From assembly GCA_028554755.1 (NCBI GenBank), contig JAPTOF010000019.1, forward strand, positions 2,304,001 through 2,368,000: a stretch of 64,000 nt of DNA, given 5' to 3'. Origin of the DNA: Cordia subcordata (Eukaryota > Streptophyta > Magnoliopsida > Boraginales > Cordiaceae). Every line of letters starts with the position of its first letter. Position 1 is the stretch's first letter. This document shows, piece after piece, positions 32,151 through 42,959 of the stretch. Below the pieces are notes generated by a model. The model was not told the DNA's origin. It did not search any database and worked only from the letters and a program-made list of their open reading frames with translations. The position numbers were made by a program, and so were the translations under genes.

Positions 32151-35100
32151 TCAATCCACATGCAGCCAACCGCTACTGTGGAGCCTGTGATAGGAAAAAC
32201 AACCATTTTTATTCTTAATATAGTATCTTTTTGGTAAACAGAAAATAATTGAAATGAAATCATGAACCAAATTAAAAAAGTGCAATTTACCCTTTTAAAA
32301 TGAGGGATTCAATTATTGACCAGAGGGGTGTCCTCATATGGTTTTACAATTATATAACGATGAATGCAATCATGCCATACCTTTAGGCAACAAAGAAATT
32401 TCCAAAAGAAAATCAAAGGAGTCAATCAAAGAGAAGGGATACAAGATAATTAATAGCAAGGATCCAAATTGACTTATCTAAAAGCTCATGCTTCTTTTGG
32501 TGTACTTCCCTCATAGTGTTCTGCTGGGCCATAATTTGTTGCCGTTGAGATACTAAAGAAAGAGAGTTAAAAGATTATTTCTTTTGCTTCTGGATCCATG
32601 TGCGCTTTTGGGTTGTTAAGACTAAAGATTTATAAATTATAAGAGGGCGTATCACTAAATAATGATAATACTGTACTTCTTTTATTTTTTCTAAAGAAAA
32701 ATCAGAATGGAAATCTTGTACTCCTTTTTCTAAATAAAAAGCAAACAGAAGTTAGAAAATTTTCAAGACTTCAAAAACAAAAGCTAAGAATACTCCTTTT
32801 CTCTTTCTCTATATTAGTTATGTGATGTCAGAGTTAATCAGAATCAAATATAATAATGAATCAATTATACAATCATGATAAAATAATAATCTAAATAATT
32901 CGCCACCATGAATTTAGAACCTGGAAAATTCACCATCATAAAATCTATCTCATAACTAACATATTAGAAGGGATCCAAAACCACAGATCAAATTTGGAAT
33001 TACGACTCACTTGATACGCGTAAAAAGTTCTATAATAAGCAACCAAGAGGTATATATATGCTATCGAACAGCGTTACAAAAAAAATTAACATAGGGGTTG
33101 TTTGAATTGACTTTTAAAAATTAGTAAAAAGAACTTATTTTTGGTGTTTAAGCACTACCAAACACCATACTGCCAGCAAATTGGGGAGCATGTGTTCAAA
33201 GTGTAAGGGTCCGTTTGCATTGGTTTTTTCAAAAGTGTTTTTTTCAATAACTTTCGAAAAACAGTTTTTTTTAGAAGTTGAAAATTCTGGTTTATAAAAA
33301 AAAAACTGTATTTGAACTTTTTTTAGAGTTTCAGTTTTTTTTAAAGTCAAATCAAATAATTATTGCAAATTTAATAAAACTTTTTCCAAAAAAAGAAATA
33401 CTTTTTTCTTAAAAAAACTCAATCCAAACAGGCCCCAACATACCTGCACGCAAACACAAACACGAGCCACGCAGAACCTAAATATCAAACACCACAACAT
33501 ACTTGTACAACTATATATGCATCGCATGCAAATTGAACATTTGAAGTTGTACATCATGAGAGCTTGAAGTAAGACTTTTGGATAATGACTTTACAGATAA
33601 GCAGATCCACAAAGGTAAACAGCAAAGAGCGATAGAATATACCTCGCCTTCTATATGAGAAGGTAGGCGACAAGATAATCTCTGCATATTACAAGCCACG
33701 TCTTCCACTAACATTGCATGCCACCACCAACTACTCTTTGCTAAATAGTTAGTAGTTACAAGACAAGCATGTTTATGGCCAATGTGTCTTGTAACATGCA
33801 TGGAATACTTTTTCATATTGGTGTCTCGATAATTAAATATTACTTCTTAGTTTTCACGTAATCGGCCTTAAATCTCTACGGCACGAAAGGAAAAGATGTG
33901 TATATTACGAGAGAGACTTACCCAATTTTCAGGGAGGGAAGCTGTACTGATTGTGTTGGAGGTTGAGGTAACCCTGAAGTGGATGAGTTTTGGGCTAAAC
34001 TTTGTGATTCCCTCTGTGTGAGCTGTGCGTCAGTCTTCCCTCTTTCTTTCACCTATTTCCAATTTTGTATATTCAAGTAAACATCGCACTTCTTGAACGA
34101 GTAAAAAACGATCGAAATGGTGATTTTAGCCCGGAATAAACCAGACGCAAGTGGAAGAGTAGAGAGAAAGAATCTTGCCTTCTTTGCCAATAAGTTATTC
34201 TGCAATTGCAGTGCCTTCTCCTGCGAGAAGAGCCCGTAAACCTAAGTTATTACTGTCATATGCATAACGCACTCGTGCATTCAATAATGTGTTTGGAATA
34301 ACCTTATTTTAAGATACTTATTCTATTAAAATTTAGAGATATCTTATAAGATTTAAGATATCTTATCACATGTACCATGCATTCTATAGCTGTAAAAAAT
34401 AAGATAGGGTAGATTGCTTATTTCTTATAAGATAAAAAGTATGGTTTTGCTTTGAATTTTCATAGGATGTATGATAAGATTTCTTAAATCTTATAAGATG
34501 TACCCTTATTTCAATAGGATAAATATATTAAAATAAAACTATTACAAACAGAGTACAAGTAGACTTGCTTATAAGTCAACAGCTGATGATCGGATTATCA
34601 ACAAGCTTTTCAAATGCATATAAGAAGTACCAAATGATTGGGTGTATTTAATTTAGATTTTATATTATCATTGCCTTCTGAAAAATACCAGAGTTCGATA
34701 GAAATATTCTACCTTTTTCTGAAGCTCCGAAATGGACTCGAGCATCAGTTGGTTCTACATCAGATGATTTTTTGGACAGATTTGTTAGCAAACTATATGC
34801 TTAGAGAAAGATAAATATATAAAAAGTAGATCAAGAAACTTATGGTACCTTTCTTGTTCTTATTCGCTTCAGAGCAGTGTCAAGCTGGTGCTCCAAGCTT
34901 TGAAGCTCTCTCAAGCTGAGGGGATCCAAATCCTCTCCAACATAGTGTCTGGAGATGCCACGTTAAATTATGCATAGATCATCATATGGATCGTGTCATT
35001 AATGGATCTCCAAGAAATAGCGCCTTTTTCTTTCGTTGGATTATATTGACCTCCTTTATAATTTGTAATAAACTTCAAATTTTATCAAGAAATTATGGTC

Positions 35101-38100
35101 ATGAACCATGAATGTAAACGTTAAAATCTACAATCACGAATTTGGGGCACTAATGACCTACGAAACAAAAAGTGAGAAAGGCGGGTGAGTCTTTGACACT
35201 GGTGTGGTGCCGGCCAAAGACACTCCAACACTCAAGTCAATTACTATAAAGAGTATAGCGTTGTAAGGCTATATAACAAAGAAGGTAAAGGGCGAACCTT
35301 AGGAGCACAGAGATAAATTAGGTGTATAAAGGAGTAGTGTAGATGGTTAGATGCCTCTCTACTTCTTTGCGTAGAGAATATCTCTTAAGTGACCTAAGTC
35401 GATCATGTGGGACGCTCTAATGACACCAACGTCCTTATCTTGAGGGATAATGCACATGTGGTTATACAATTATTTAAGCACGTCTTTCATCTGAAACAGA
35501 TGGCCCGAACAGGCTTATCTGGGCCATGGTAAGCTTACAATCCATTTCATGATAAATGGCACTTGAGCCAGGCTGATTTTGGTCACTAAAATTTGTCCCT
35601 CACACTCTAAGTCGAAGAATTAAAGAGTAGTTGTTGTAAGCATCTACGTAAAATTCCCGTCTTTTACATGTAACGTATGCACTTTACATTCTTAGTTGCA
35701 TTTACCCCCTTAGCGACATATGCGCTTAGCATATGACTTATACGTCTTATTACATTTAGCGGCATACATGACACCTTTTTGCAGCGTGGCAGCGTACATG
35801 ACACCCCTTAGCAGTGTAATGGCGTACATGACACCCCTTAGTAGTGTATTTTCTTTTAGCAATGTAGCGGCACACATGACACTTGTATAGTTCATGCCTC
35901 TTAACAGTGTACATTACATACCTTAGATACGTACCTTGCATACCTTAGCAGTGTGCATTATGTATCTTAGCAGCATATGCCCTTTTGTACTGAGCACTTT
36001 TCTAGCCAAGCAACCAGCATGGATAGTATTGGTGCTTCTAACTTTGACTGTACCTAGTTGGCATTAAGCCCCTTGGTTGCTTTATAAGTTTAATATTAGG
36101 CTTGTTGGAACTAGGCCATATAGTATGAGTCTGTGCATTGATTTCAACTTGATTTCAAGTTATTCCACTTATAATAGACCCCATGGTGCGTATGTGGCAC
36201 TTGTTAGTGTATGGGCACGTAGGGGCCATAATTATGGGAACATGCTTATTAGCACATAGATAGGTAAAGACAGGGCCTATTTTTACTTTAAGTTGTATGA
36301 ATGTGCTAATTAACACGTAGATGGCCGAAGTTGGAGCCTATTTTTGTCTTGTTTTATATGAATGTCTTGATTAACACATAGATGGGCGAGGCTAGAGTCT
36401 GTTTTTGCCTTATTTTATATGAATGTGTTGATTAGCACATAGATGGATAAGGCTAGAGTCTATTTGCCTTATTTTGTATGAATGTGCTGATTAGCATATA
36501 GATGGGCGATGCCAGAACCTGTTTGCCTTACTTTATCAAAACGTGCTAATTAGCATGACAAATTGTATTGAACAAAATCAACCTGGCCCAAAGGCCATTT
36601 ATCATGAAATGGATCGTGAGCTTACCATGGCCCATAAACGTTGCATGGCCCAGATAGGCCCGTTCAGTCCATCTGTTTCAGATGAAAGACGTGCCAAAAT
36701 AATTGTATAACCACGTGCATATTATCCCTCAAGATAAGTGCGTTTGTATCATAATAGTATCTTACATGATCGACTTAGGTCACCTTAGAGATATCCTCAT
36801 ATGCTAAGAAATAGAAAGGCAAATATCTTTGACAGTCTTAGTGTTTATCTAACTAGATCAACACGGAGTCCTTTGGAGTCTATCAACGAGAAGAGTTGCA
36901 CACGTCTTTACGACTTAAATGCAGTTATAAATACAACCCTCCTATCAGAGAAGAGGCATCCAATCATTTACACAACTTCTTTATACACTGAACTTATCTA
37001 TACGCTCCTAAAGTTTGCCCTTTACTTTCTCTTTTTATAGTTTTACACCGCTATACTCTTAGTAACTGATTTGGGCGTTGGAGCGTCTTTAGTTGGCATC
37101 ACACCGGCGTCAAAGACTCACCCATCTTTCTCCTTTTTGTTTCGCATGTTATTAGTGCCTCGTATTCGTGATTGTAGATTCTAGCGGCTACAATGAAACG
37201 ATGTAGTGGGTATTTAATCAATTTTCAGGAATTACATCTATTTGGAAAGTAATACATTCGTTTCGAATTTTTGAAGAAAAAATTAAAAAATGAGAGATCA
37301 AAAGCCAATACAAATTGATTTAAGAATGAAACTATAAATAACTTTTCAAGATCTTAGTCCATGCATTTTTTTTCTTTTTAAAACCCCCCAACCCAACCAC
37401 CTGATCGCACGAGATTTGAACCCACGAGTTTACTATTGGAGAGGTTGTCTTAACAACTTAGAGCTATCCCCTAAGTCCTCAGTCAATGCTTTTGTTTTTG
37501 ATCAGTTTTTAGTTTCATGTGACTTAAACTATTAATTAGTTTTCCGTAATACAAATAATTGTATGAATTCTTGAAGAAAGGAAGTCATTTTTTGTTAGCA
37601 TTAAATATGGTCATTATATATAACTGCATCGTCCTTCTTAATTGGGACTGAAAAATGATATGTAATTGGATTAAAAGTGAGGATGATGATGATACCTTAT
37701 GTTTCTTTGTAGAAGTTCAATCTTGGCTGTGAGCTTAGGGTACTCATATGACCAATTTTCCTATAGACAACCAAAACAAGAAGAAGGTCAACAAGTAATT
37801 TAGAAACGAAGCACATAAAGGAGCAAAGCTACAATAACATTAAGCATGCTAATTAATCCATATCTTATTATAAGTCACTTGACTCAATGATAACACAAAT
37901 AATAATAACAAAAATATAAAGTGTCCGTATTGGACATAGAAGAGGGTTGGTGTATCACATGCAAAACTACAACATCATGGAATTAATTTACAAACGTATA
38001 TGAAGGGGAAGAGAATTAATACGAAAATCGATTGCATTAATTAAAGAAATCCCAATGATTAAATATATCATTTAAACATATACCAAAAGCAAAAAAGAAT

Positions 38101-41100
38101 AAAGTATCAAATAAGTAATATCCTTTTTAACCCTCCACCCCAACCCAAATCTCCCATCTCCCATAAAATTTGAACCCACAACCTCACTTTTTGGAGAGAT
38201 ATTCTCAATCACTTGAGTTACCCTTAATACTAGAATATAAAGTAAGTAAATATGTGCTTAATGCAAAATTTCATCTTGCAATATTAGTACCTTAGCAACG
38301 AAAATTTATGTTGGATAGTAAAACATTAATGTAGTTCATCCCCTTATTTTTTCTCAATTTTTACATGGCACAGCATAAATGAGTACCTCTAATTAAGTTT
38401 GAGATTTAGATTATGCAGAATTTAACTGACTATGGCCTCAACTTCTTTGTTGTTAAAAATTATTAAGTGTCCATTACAAAAATCAATTAGTTAAATATGA
38501 GAAGTGGCAAAGGGATTCATTTAAGAGTATGAAGTTGACTACGAAGAAACCTTTACCCCTGTTGCTCGTCTTACTTCTTGTTCGTTTTATTATTGCTGTT
38601 AATGTTGTTTGTTAGTAGGCTTTATTTCAGATGGATGCCAAGGATGTCTTTCTCAATGTTGATCATATTGACGAGATGTTAATGAAACCTCCTCTGGGAA
38701 ATCAACATTCTCCAGACAAGGCATACAAGTTTCGACGTGCCCTTTGTGGTTTTCAACAAACTCCTCAAGCATGGTTTTCAAAATTCAGCTTTGTTATTCT
38801 GATTTTGGTTTTATCACTAGTAAGTATGACTCTGCCCTTTTTATTCGTTGATCTCCCTCTAGAATTATTTAACTATCATTATATATGGATGATATGATTA
38901 TTATTAAGGATGATTTAATTGGTAGATTTTTAGCAGTTTCTTAATCACCATTTTGAGAAGAACAATCTTGGTACTCTTAGTAACTCTTTGAGACTTGAGG
39001 TATTGTTTGACACTAAAGGGTAGTTAACTCATGCAAGCAACATATCAGATTTCCTGTGCCAATCTCACAGACAGCAATATTACTTCTATTTAACTTGACC
39101 TTTCTATTTGCTTAACTCCTATAAATGGCACTTTCCCTTTATACGTGATTTTGTATTGTTAGTTAGTGGGTAGTCTCATTTATCTTACGGTTACTCGGCT
39201 TGGCATTGCTTATGCTATCCATCTAGTTAGTTAGTTCATGACTGCTCATCGCTCTACAAACTATGTTGTAGTACTTAGCATTATTCAGTATATTAAAGGA
39301 ATTTAATTTCATGGCTTATTTTATGGCCTATTATTCTCTGCCAGCTTGTCGCTTATTCCTCGAGGCTATTTTGATGCAGATTGGATAGGTAATCTATAGA
39401 TCGATGATCAACTATTGGATATTGCTTAATTTTGGGTGACTTTTTCCAATCTCGGTGTAGTAAAAGGTATACTATTGTTACCCACTTTGGTACTAAAACC
39501 GAGTATTATTCTCTTGCTGATGTTACTAAAGAAGTCATTTGGTTTCCATTGGCTCCTAGTTGACATGGGGGTTCCTTAGCCCCATGAGACTGTCTTTACA
39601 TTGTGACAGAGTATATAATATATTGATTACACATAATGATGTCTTGCATAAGTGTAACCGTCACATTAAATGTGATTCTTTAACCCTACGAGACCGTCCT
39701 TCATTGTGACAATCAGTGCTATACAGATTGCACATAATAATTTCTTTCATGGGCGTAACTATCATATTAAATGTGACTGTCACTTTATGAAATTCTAGCG
39801 TACACCTTTAGCTGACTAGCTTGCAGATTGTTTCACTAAGACTCATCTTCTTGGAGTCTTCAAGACCTCACTTCCAAACTCAAGTTGGCGTCTTTGTTCT
39901 ACCTCAAGTTTTGTTTTGGGTTGGTAGGGCGAGCAGGAGGGGGTTAGCATATCTTTTGTATATATATATTAAGATAATTGTATATTAGTTATTGCTTGAT
40001 TTCTTTCTTTTCTAAGCTAAGAAATTTTCCTTATATTTTCCTCTTAGTCTTGGACACCAAGCTAATATTTGCCAATATAAACACAAGTTGTATACATTGT
40101 TAATTCATCAAAAAATACATGATATATACTTGTAAATATATCTTTGTAAATATATCTTTGTATTAATTTGCCTGTTTTGACATTTATTGTTAGAAGTAAA
40201 TAGCAGAAACAAATAGTTAAATGAGCAACAAAGAATATAGAGAGCTTTATGAATTACCTCTGATGACTCAGAGTTGCTTCCGTTTAGCCTTCTCTCTACA
40301 TAGGTGTATCTCTCGTACTTTTCCAAAATTGTTTCCATGCTGCAAAAGAATATTTCCTTAGGGATTACAAAGACCATTGAAACACATGCACATAACAAAT
40401 CTTTTATGGGTTTGTAAAGAGAAAACAACCTTTTACATTGATTAAAGCTACTGAAGACCAGATTGTATAACTTAGTGGTAGTACTTCTTACTTAGGACTT
40501 ATAAGTCTCGAATTCAAGTTATTGTTAGAGGTTCTCTTTAAAAAAATAAAAATAAACAAAAACTAAACCTACTGAAAAGTTAGTCCATGTAATATTAATC
40601 AATTAACTCCTAGTTTACTTGCCATTACATTTTAAGGAAATTTTTTGGCATGACAAATCAAAATCTGGCAGTCTAAACTTCTACAACATTAAAGATCTTG
40701 ACATCGTTAAATTATGAAGCAATGATTAGCCTATAGCGAAAGAGATCCAAGTCTAATGAATTATACTACATTATGAGATATCAATACAAAAGGCTTGAAT
40801 TCATTCAATTTCGTATAAACTTGATCAATATGCTTTCACAATTCTCTCGTCTTGACTTCTTTGCTATGATCTTCCCAAATGTTCATATAGGACCTATAAA
40901 GGCAAATTATATTGCTTCTATGCCTTATGTTGAAAATAATTAGAAATTCTAGATACACAAGTCTCTATAAGCACTTTATGATGGTGCATTTAACTAGGAA
41001 GACTAAAAGGTTTTCTTTGCATTATGGTTAATTAACTAGAAAAGTTAGAAGTCAGGTCTACATTATGATAGTAATCTCAAGAATCATGTTTTGTACCTAT

Positions 41101-42896
41101 AAGTGAACTTGATATGTAAGCAAGTCAAATCACATGGTCCTCTTCTCTACATGCCTCTTCCTCTAACACCTTCTTACTTATTGCTATATAACAATTTTGA
41201 TCCAATACTAATACAAAATAATATACAAAATGAAATCACATCGTATAGTGAAGACAGCTGACAAAATGATCTAATCTAAATTCAAGAAATGTCTACTAAT
41301 TCAATTACTATGCAAGAATATTTTCATTTTGGTGATGCCTTCATCATGTGTTAAAGTGATTGATCAGGCTTCACCATTTCAACTTATTTGGGAGTGTTCA
41401 CATTTCAATCCATTATGCCTAATTTGCTACCATCAAGGATGATATACACTTCACTGACGTTCGTGCCTAAGTAGAAATCCGTAACATTCTTTTTCCTATT
41501 TGTACTCATATATCATTAATGCAGATTCTTTGTATCTATACATAGCTGCCATGAAACTAATGTACCAGCTTATCTACTCCCTACAGCCTAAGAAAGAGAG
41601 CTCCAACTAGCTAGGTTAATTGTACATGAAATATGAGATCCTGGATCCCAGGAAAAAAAAGAAAAAAAAAAAGAAAAAAGAAGACACAAAAAGCAACATA
41701 GAAAACACAGAACCCTCGGATTTTTTAGCCTATACAAAAAGCAACATAGAAAACACAGAACCCTTGGATTTTTTAGCCTAGATCTCGTCAATATGATTCC
41801 ACTTGATGGGCAAGTGAAATTATACAGTAAAAATGCTTGGAATTATATGGATTTGACCCCAAAAAGATGTTGAATTGTATACAAAAGTTCCCCTTAGAAC
41901 TGTCACCTTACCGTCTGGCCTACTGAATCATAATAAAAACTGTTCTAGTTATTTAGGATTTACAGCTCAGAAACAATACTACTCTAGTGTCCGCTCAATG
42001 ATATGACCAACCAACATGATCTTTTGTCCTCAATGTTTAGACAAAGCAATATATGTATATTCATATGTGTATACATATATGTGTGTGTGCGTGTATGTAG
42101 GCTATCGGACAAAAGTAAAATCATATCAAAGATGGTATATAGGAAAAGGCATCAACTGAAATATAATCCTTTTGGTGATAAAGAAGTGGAGTTGACATGC
42201 AAGTTTCTTTAAAAATCAGACTGCAGAAACACCAGCAGAAAGCTTAAGGAAAAACGACTCGTATGCAGAAAAGAGACAATCTGACTCTTTCACCAACAGA
42301 AATTTGGTCATGATAAGTTGCGTTAATGCAAAAAAACCATTTAGCACCATATGAAGTACTGCAAAGAAGCAAAACCACACACACAAAAAAAAAAGGAAAA
42401 GTCTAATAAGCCATTATGCTCTGATTCAATTACCCATATAGGCATGGCTAAGTGAAAAATGAGACCAAATGCTACAGAAAATATCTTTAAAAAAAGCAAG
42501 TATTTACAATTTTGCTGTAGATTCATCAAAAAGGGTCAACATCACATAAAGGGTAGTGCAACTTGAGGCAGTTGTATGCTCAAAGAGCTTAAGCAAGTAC
42601 TAAAGTTCAGTTTTAGCCATACCAATAGGCTCAAGATCGGATAAAAGGTTATTGTACACCCTAGGTCTGTGGAATTATATACAATACTCAAAGAGATAAA
42701 AGATATTACACCTTGAGTCAGTAGAATACTCAAAGAGCTTCCCTTTATTTGAGAAGACAATCAAGCCGACCTCAGCATCGCACAGCACAGAGATCTCATG
42801 AGCCTTCTTCAGCAGCCCACCTCGCCTTTTCGAAAAAGTAACTTGCCTGCTAATCTTGTTCTCGATCCGCTTCAACTGAACCCTACCTCGACCCAT
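32151..42896 (-). CDS. FUL-like: MADS-box transcription factor, FUL/AGL8 clade
   Basis: Eight coding exons, complement(join(32151..32184,33922..34052,34179..34220,34713..34754,34849..34948,37696..37760,40258..40339,42712..42896)), give 226 residues. Exon lengths 185, 82, 65, 100, 42 and 42 match the canonical AP1/FUL pattern. Residues 1-60 are the MADS DNA-binding domain ([20 protein letters not shown], then [20 protein letters not shown]). The K domain, about 88-170, contains [40 protein letters not shown] and [20 protein letters not shown]. Such proteins form MADS tetramers on CArG boxes to control floral transition, meristem and fruit identity. Intron 6 is GC-AG. The C-terminus [18 protein letters not shown] lacks the usual LPPWML-type FUL motif, so the last exon is the least certain. 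Introns 1-3 and 7 are long and transposon-laden, making a 10.7-kb gene. Confidence 0.88.
33207..33440. mobile_element. Tourist-like MITE in MADS intron 7
   Basis: Ends GGGTCCGTTTGCATTGGTTT and AAACTCAATCCAAACAGGCC are inverted partners around about 230 AT-rich bases. Flanks TAA and CAA are a possible decayed 3-bp duplication. Family likeness to 5999-6244 and 22252-22437. Confidence 0.6.
34289..34553. mobile_element. MITE in MADS intron 5, related to the one in AUG5
   Basis: Inverted ends: GTTTGGAATAACCTTATTTT on the left; CTCTGTTTGTAATAGTTTTA as the complement on the right, continuing into CTTATTCTAT/TTATCCTATT. The interior TCTTATAAGATTTAAGATAT words match the element at 3807-4060. Non-coding. 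Confidence 0.65.
35757..35970. repeat. About 30-bp tandem array inside the foldback element
   Basis: Units of the form GGCGTACATGACACCCCTTA with TAGCAGTGTA recur at about 35762, 35792, 35822 and 35869, then decay to CTTAGCAGTGTGCATTATGT-type words. Confidence 0.75.
36238..36553. repeat. About 60-bp tandem array inside the foldback element
   Basis: Five to six copies begin near 36238, 36299, 36360, 36421, 36480 and 36538, each with GAATGTGCTGATTAGCACAT, AGATGGGCGAGGC, a GAGCCTGTTTTTGCC-like word and a TTATTTTATAT end. The period is 61 then 58-59 bases. Confidence 0.85.
37370..37483 (-). mobile_element. SINE relic (tRNA-like head)
   Basis: On the minus strand GGATAGCTCTAAGTTGTT resembles a pol III A box, and 40-odd bases later GTGGGTTCAAATCTCG contains a B box (GGTTCAAATC). 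An A-rich tail follows. No target duplication was resolved. Confidence 0.5.
38128..38240 (-). mobile_element. SINE relic (tRNA-like head)
   Basis: The minus strand reads GGGTAACTCAAGTGATTGAG (A-box region) and later GGTTGTGGGTTCAAATTTTA (B-box region), then GGGTTGGGGTGGAGGG. Same layout as 37370-37483 but diverged. Confidence 0.45.
38527..39950 (+). pseudogene. Decayed Ty1/copia polyprotein fragment in MADS intron 2
   Basis: Runs antisense to the host gene. Reverse transcriptase words survive with breaks: [17 protein letters not shown], then [11 protein letters not shown]...[25 protein letters not shown] and a [15 protein letters not shown] active-site block. Further on are RNase H remnants (YFDADWIGN, a decayed [20 protein letters not shown] frame) and the C-terminal [15 protein letters not shown] tail. 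A purine-rich tract GCGAGCAGGAGGGGGTTAGC at about 39929-39948 looks like the polypurine tract and LTR edge. Gag, protease and integrase are missing. Stops and frameshifts are frequent, so it is inactive. Confidence 0.85.
40450..40560 (+). mobile_element. Possible SINE fragment in MADS intron 1/2 region
   Basis: ACTTAGTGGTAGTACTTCTT resembles an A box, TCTCGAATTCAAGTTATTG a degraded B box, and an A-rich stretch follows. It is weak and may be chance. Confidence 0.3.
41686..41781. repeat. 48-bp tandem duplication in MADS intron 1
   Basis: Two adjacent copies of a 48-base unit beginning ACAAAAAGCAACATAGAAAA and ending TTTTTTAGCCTA differ at very few positions (CTCGGATT against CTTGGATT). Confidence 0.9.
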
Positions 42897-42929
42897 TTTT
42901 TTAATTCTTAATTCTGTATAAAGAAAACA

Positions 42930-42959
42930 AGAAGAAGAAGAAGAAGAAGAAGAAGAAGA
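42930..42959. repeat. (GAA)n trinucleotide run in the MADS 5' leader
   Basis: About nine GAA/AAG triplets lie 35-60 bases upstream of the MADS start. Read on the minus strand they are (CTT)n and would code serine/leucine if translated, but lie upstream of the conserved MGRG start, so they are probably 5' UTR. Confidence 0.8.

Larger units (their letters stand above)
35126..37184. mobile_element. 2-kb foldback element in MADS intron 3
   Basis: The left arm (about 35126-35585) is complementary to the right arm (about 36569-37184), starting with ATCTACAATCACGAA against TTCGTGATTGTAGAT and continuing through GGTGAGTCTTTGAC, GACCTAAGTCGATCATG, CTTATCTTGAGGGATAAT and CATCTGAAACAGATGG. The right arm is about 150 bases longer because it keeps a block at 36810-36960 absent on the left. 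This block includes GCAGTTATAAATACAACCC, a TATA-like promoter word. The centre (35590-36565) has two tandem arrays. No protein frame is seen. It may be a foldback transposon or two LTR-like sequences in opposite orientation. Confidence 0.7.

Noticed and set aside
32120..32184. Alternative reading of the last MADS exon ending in a [14 protein letters not shown] tail
   Set aside because: Exon 7 ends with two bases of a codon, so only the [10 protein letters not shown] frame joins correctly.
35757..36553. Regularly spaced repeats that could suggest a CRISPR array
   Set aside because: This is plant nuclear DNA; units are directly adjacent with no unique spacers, and they lie within a foldback element.
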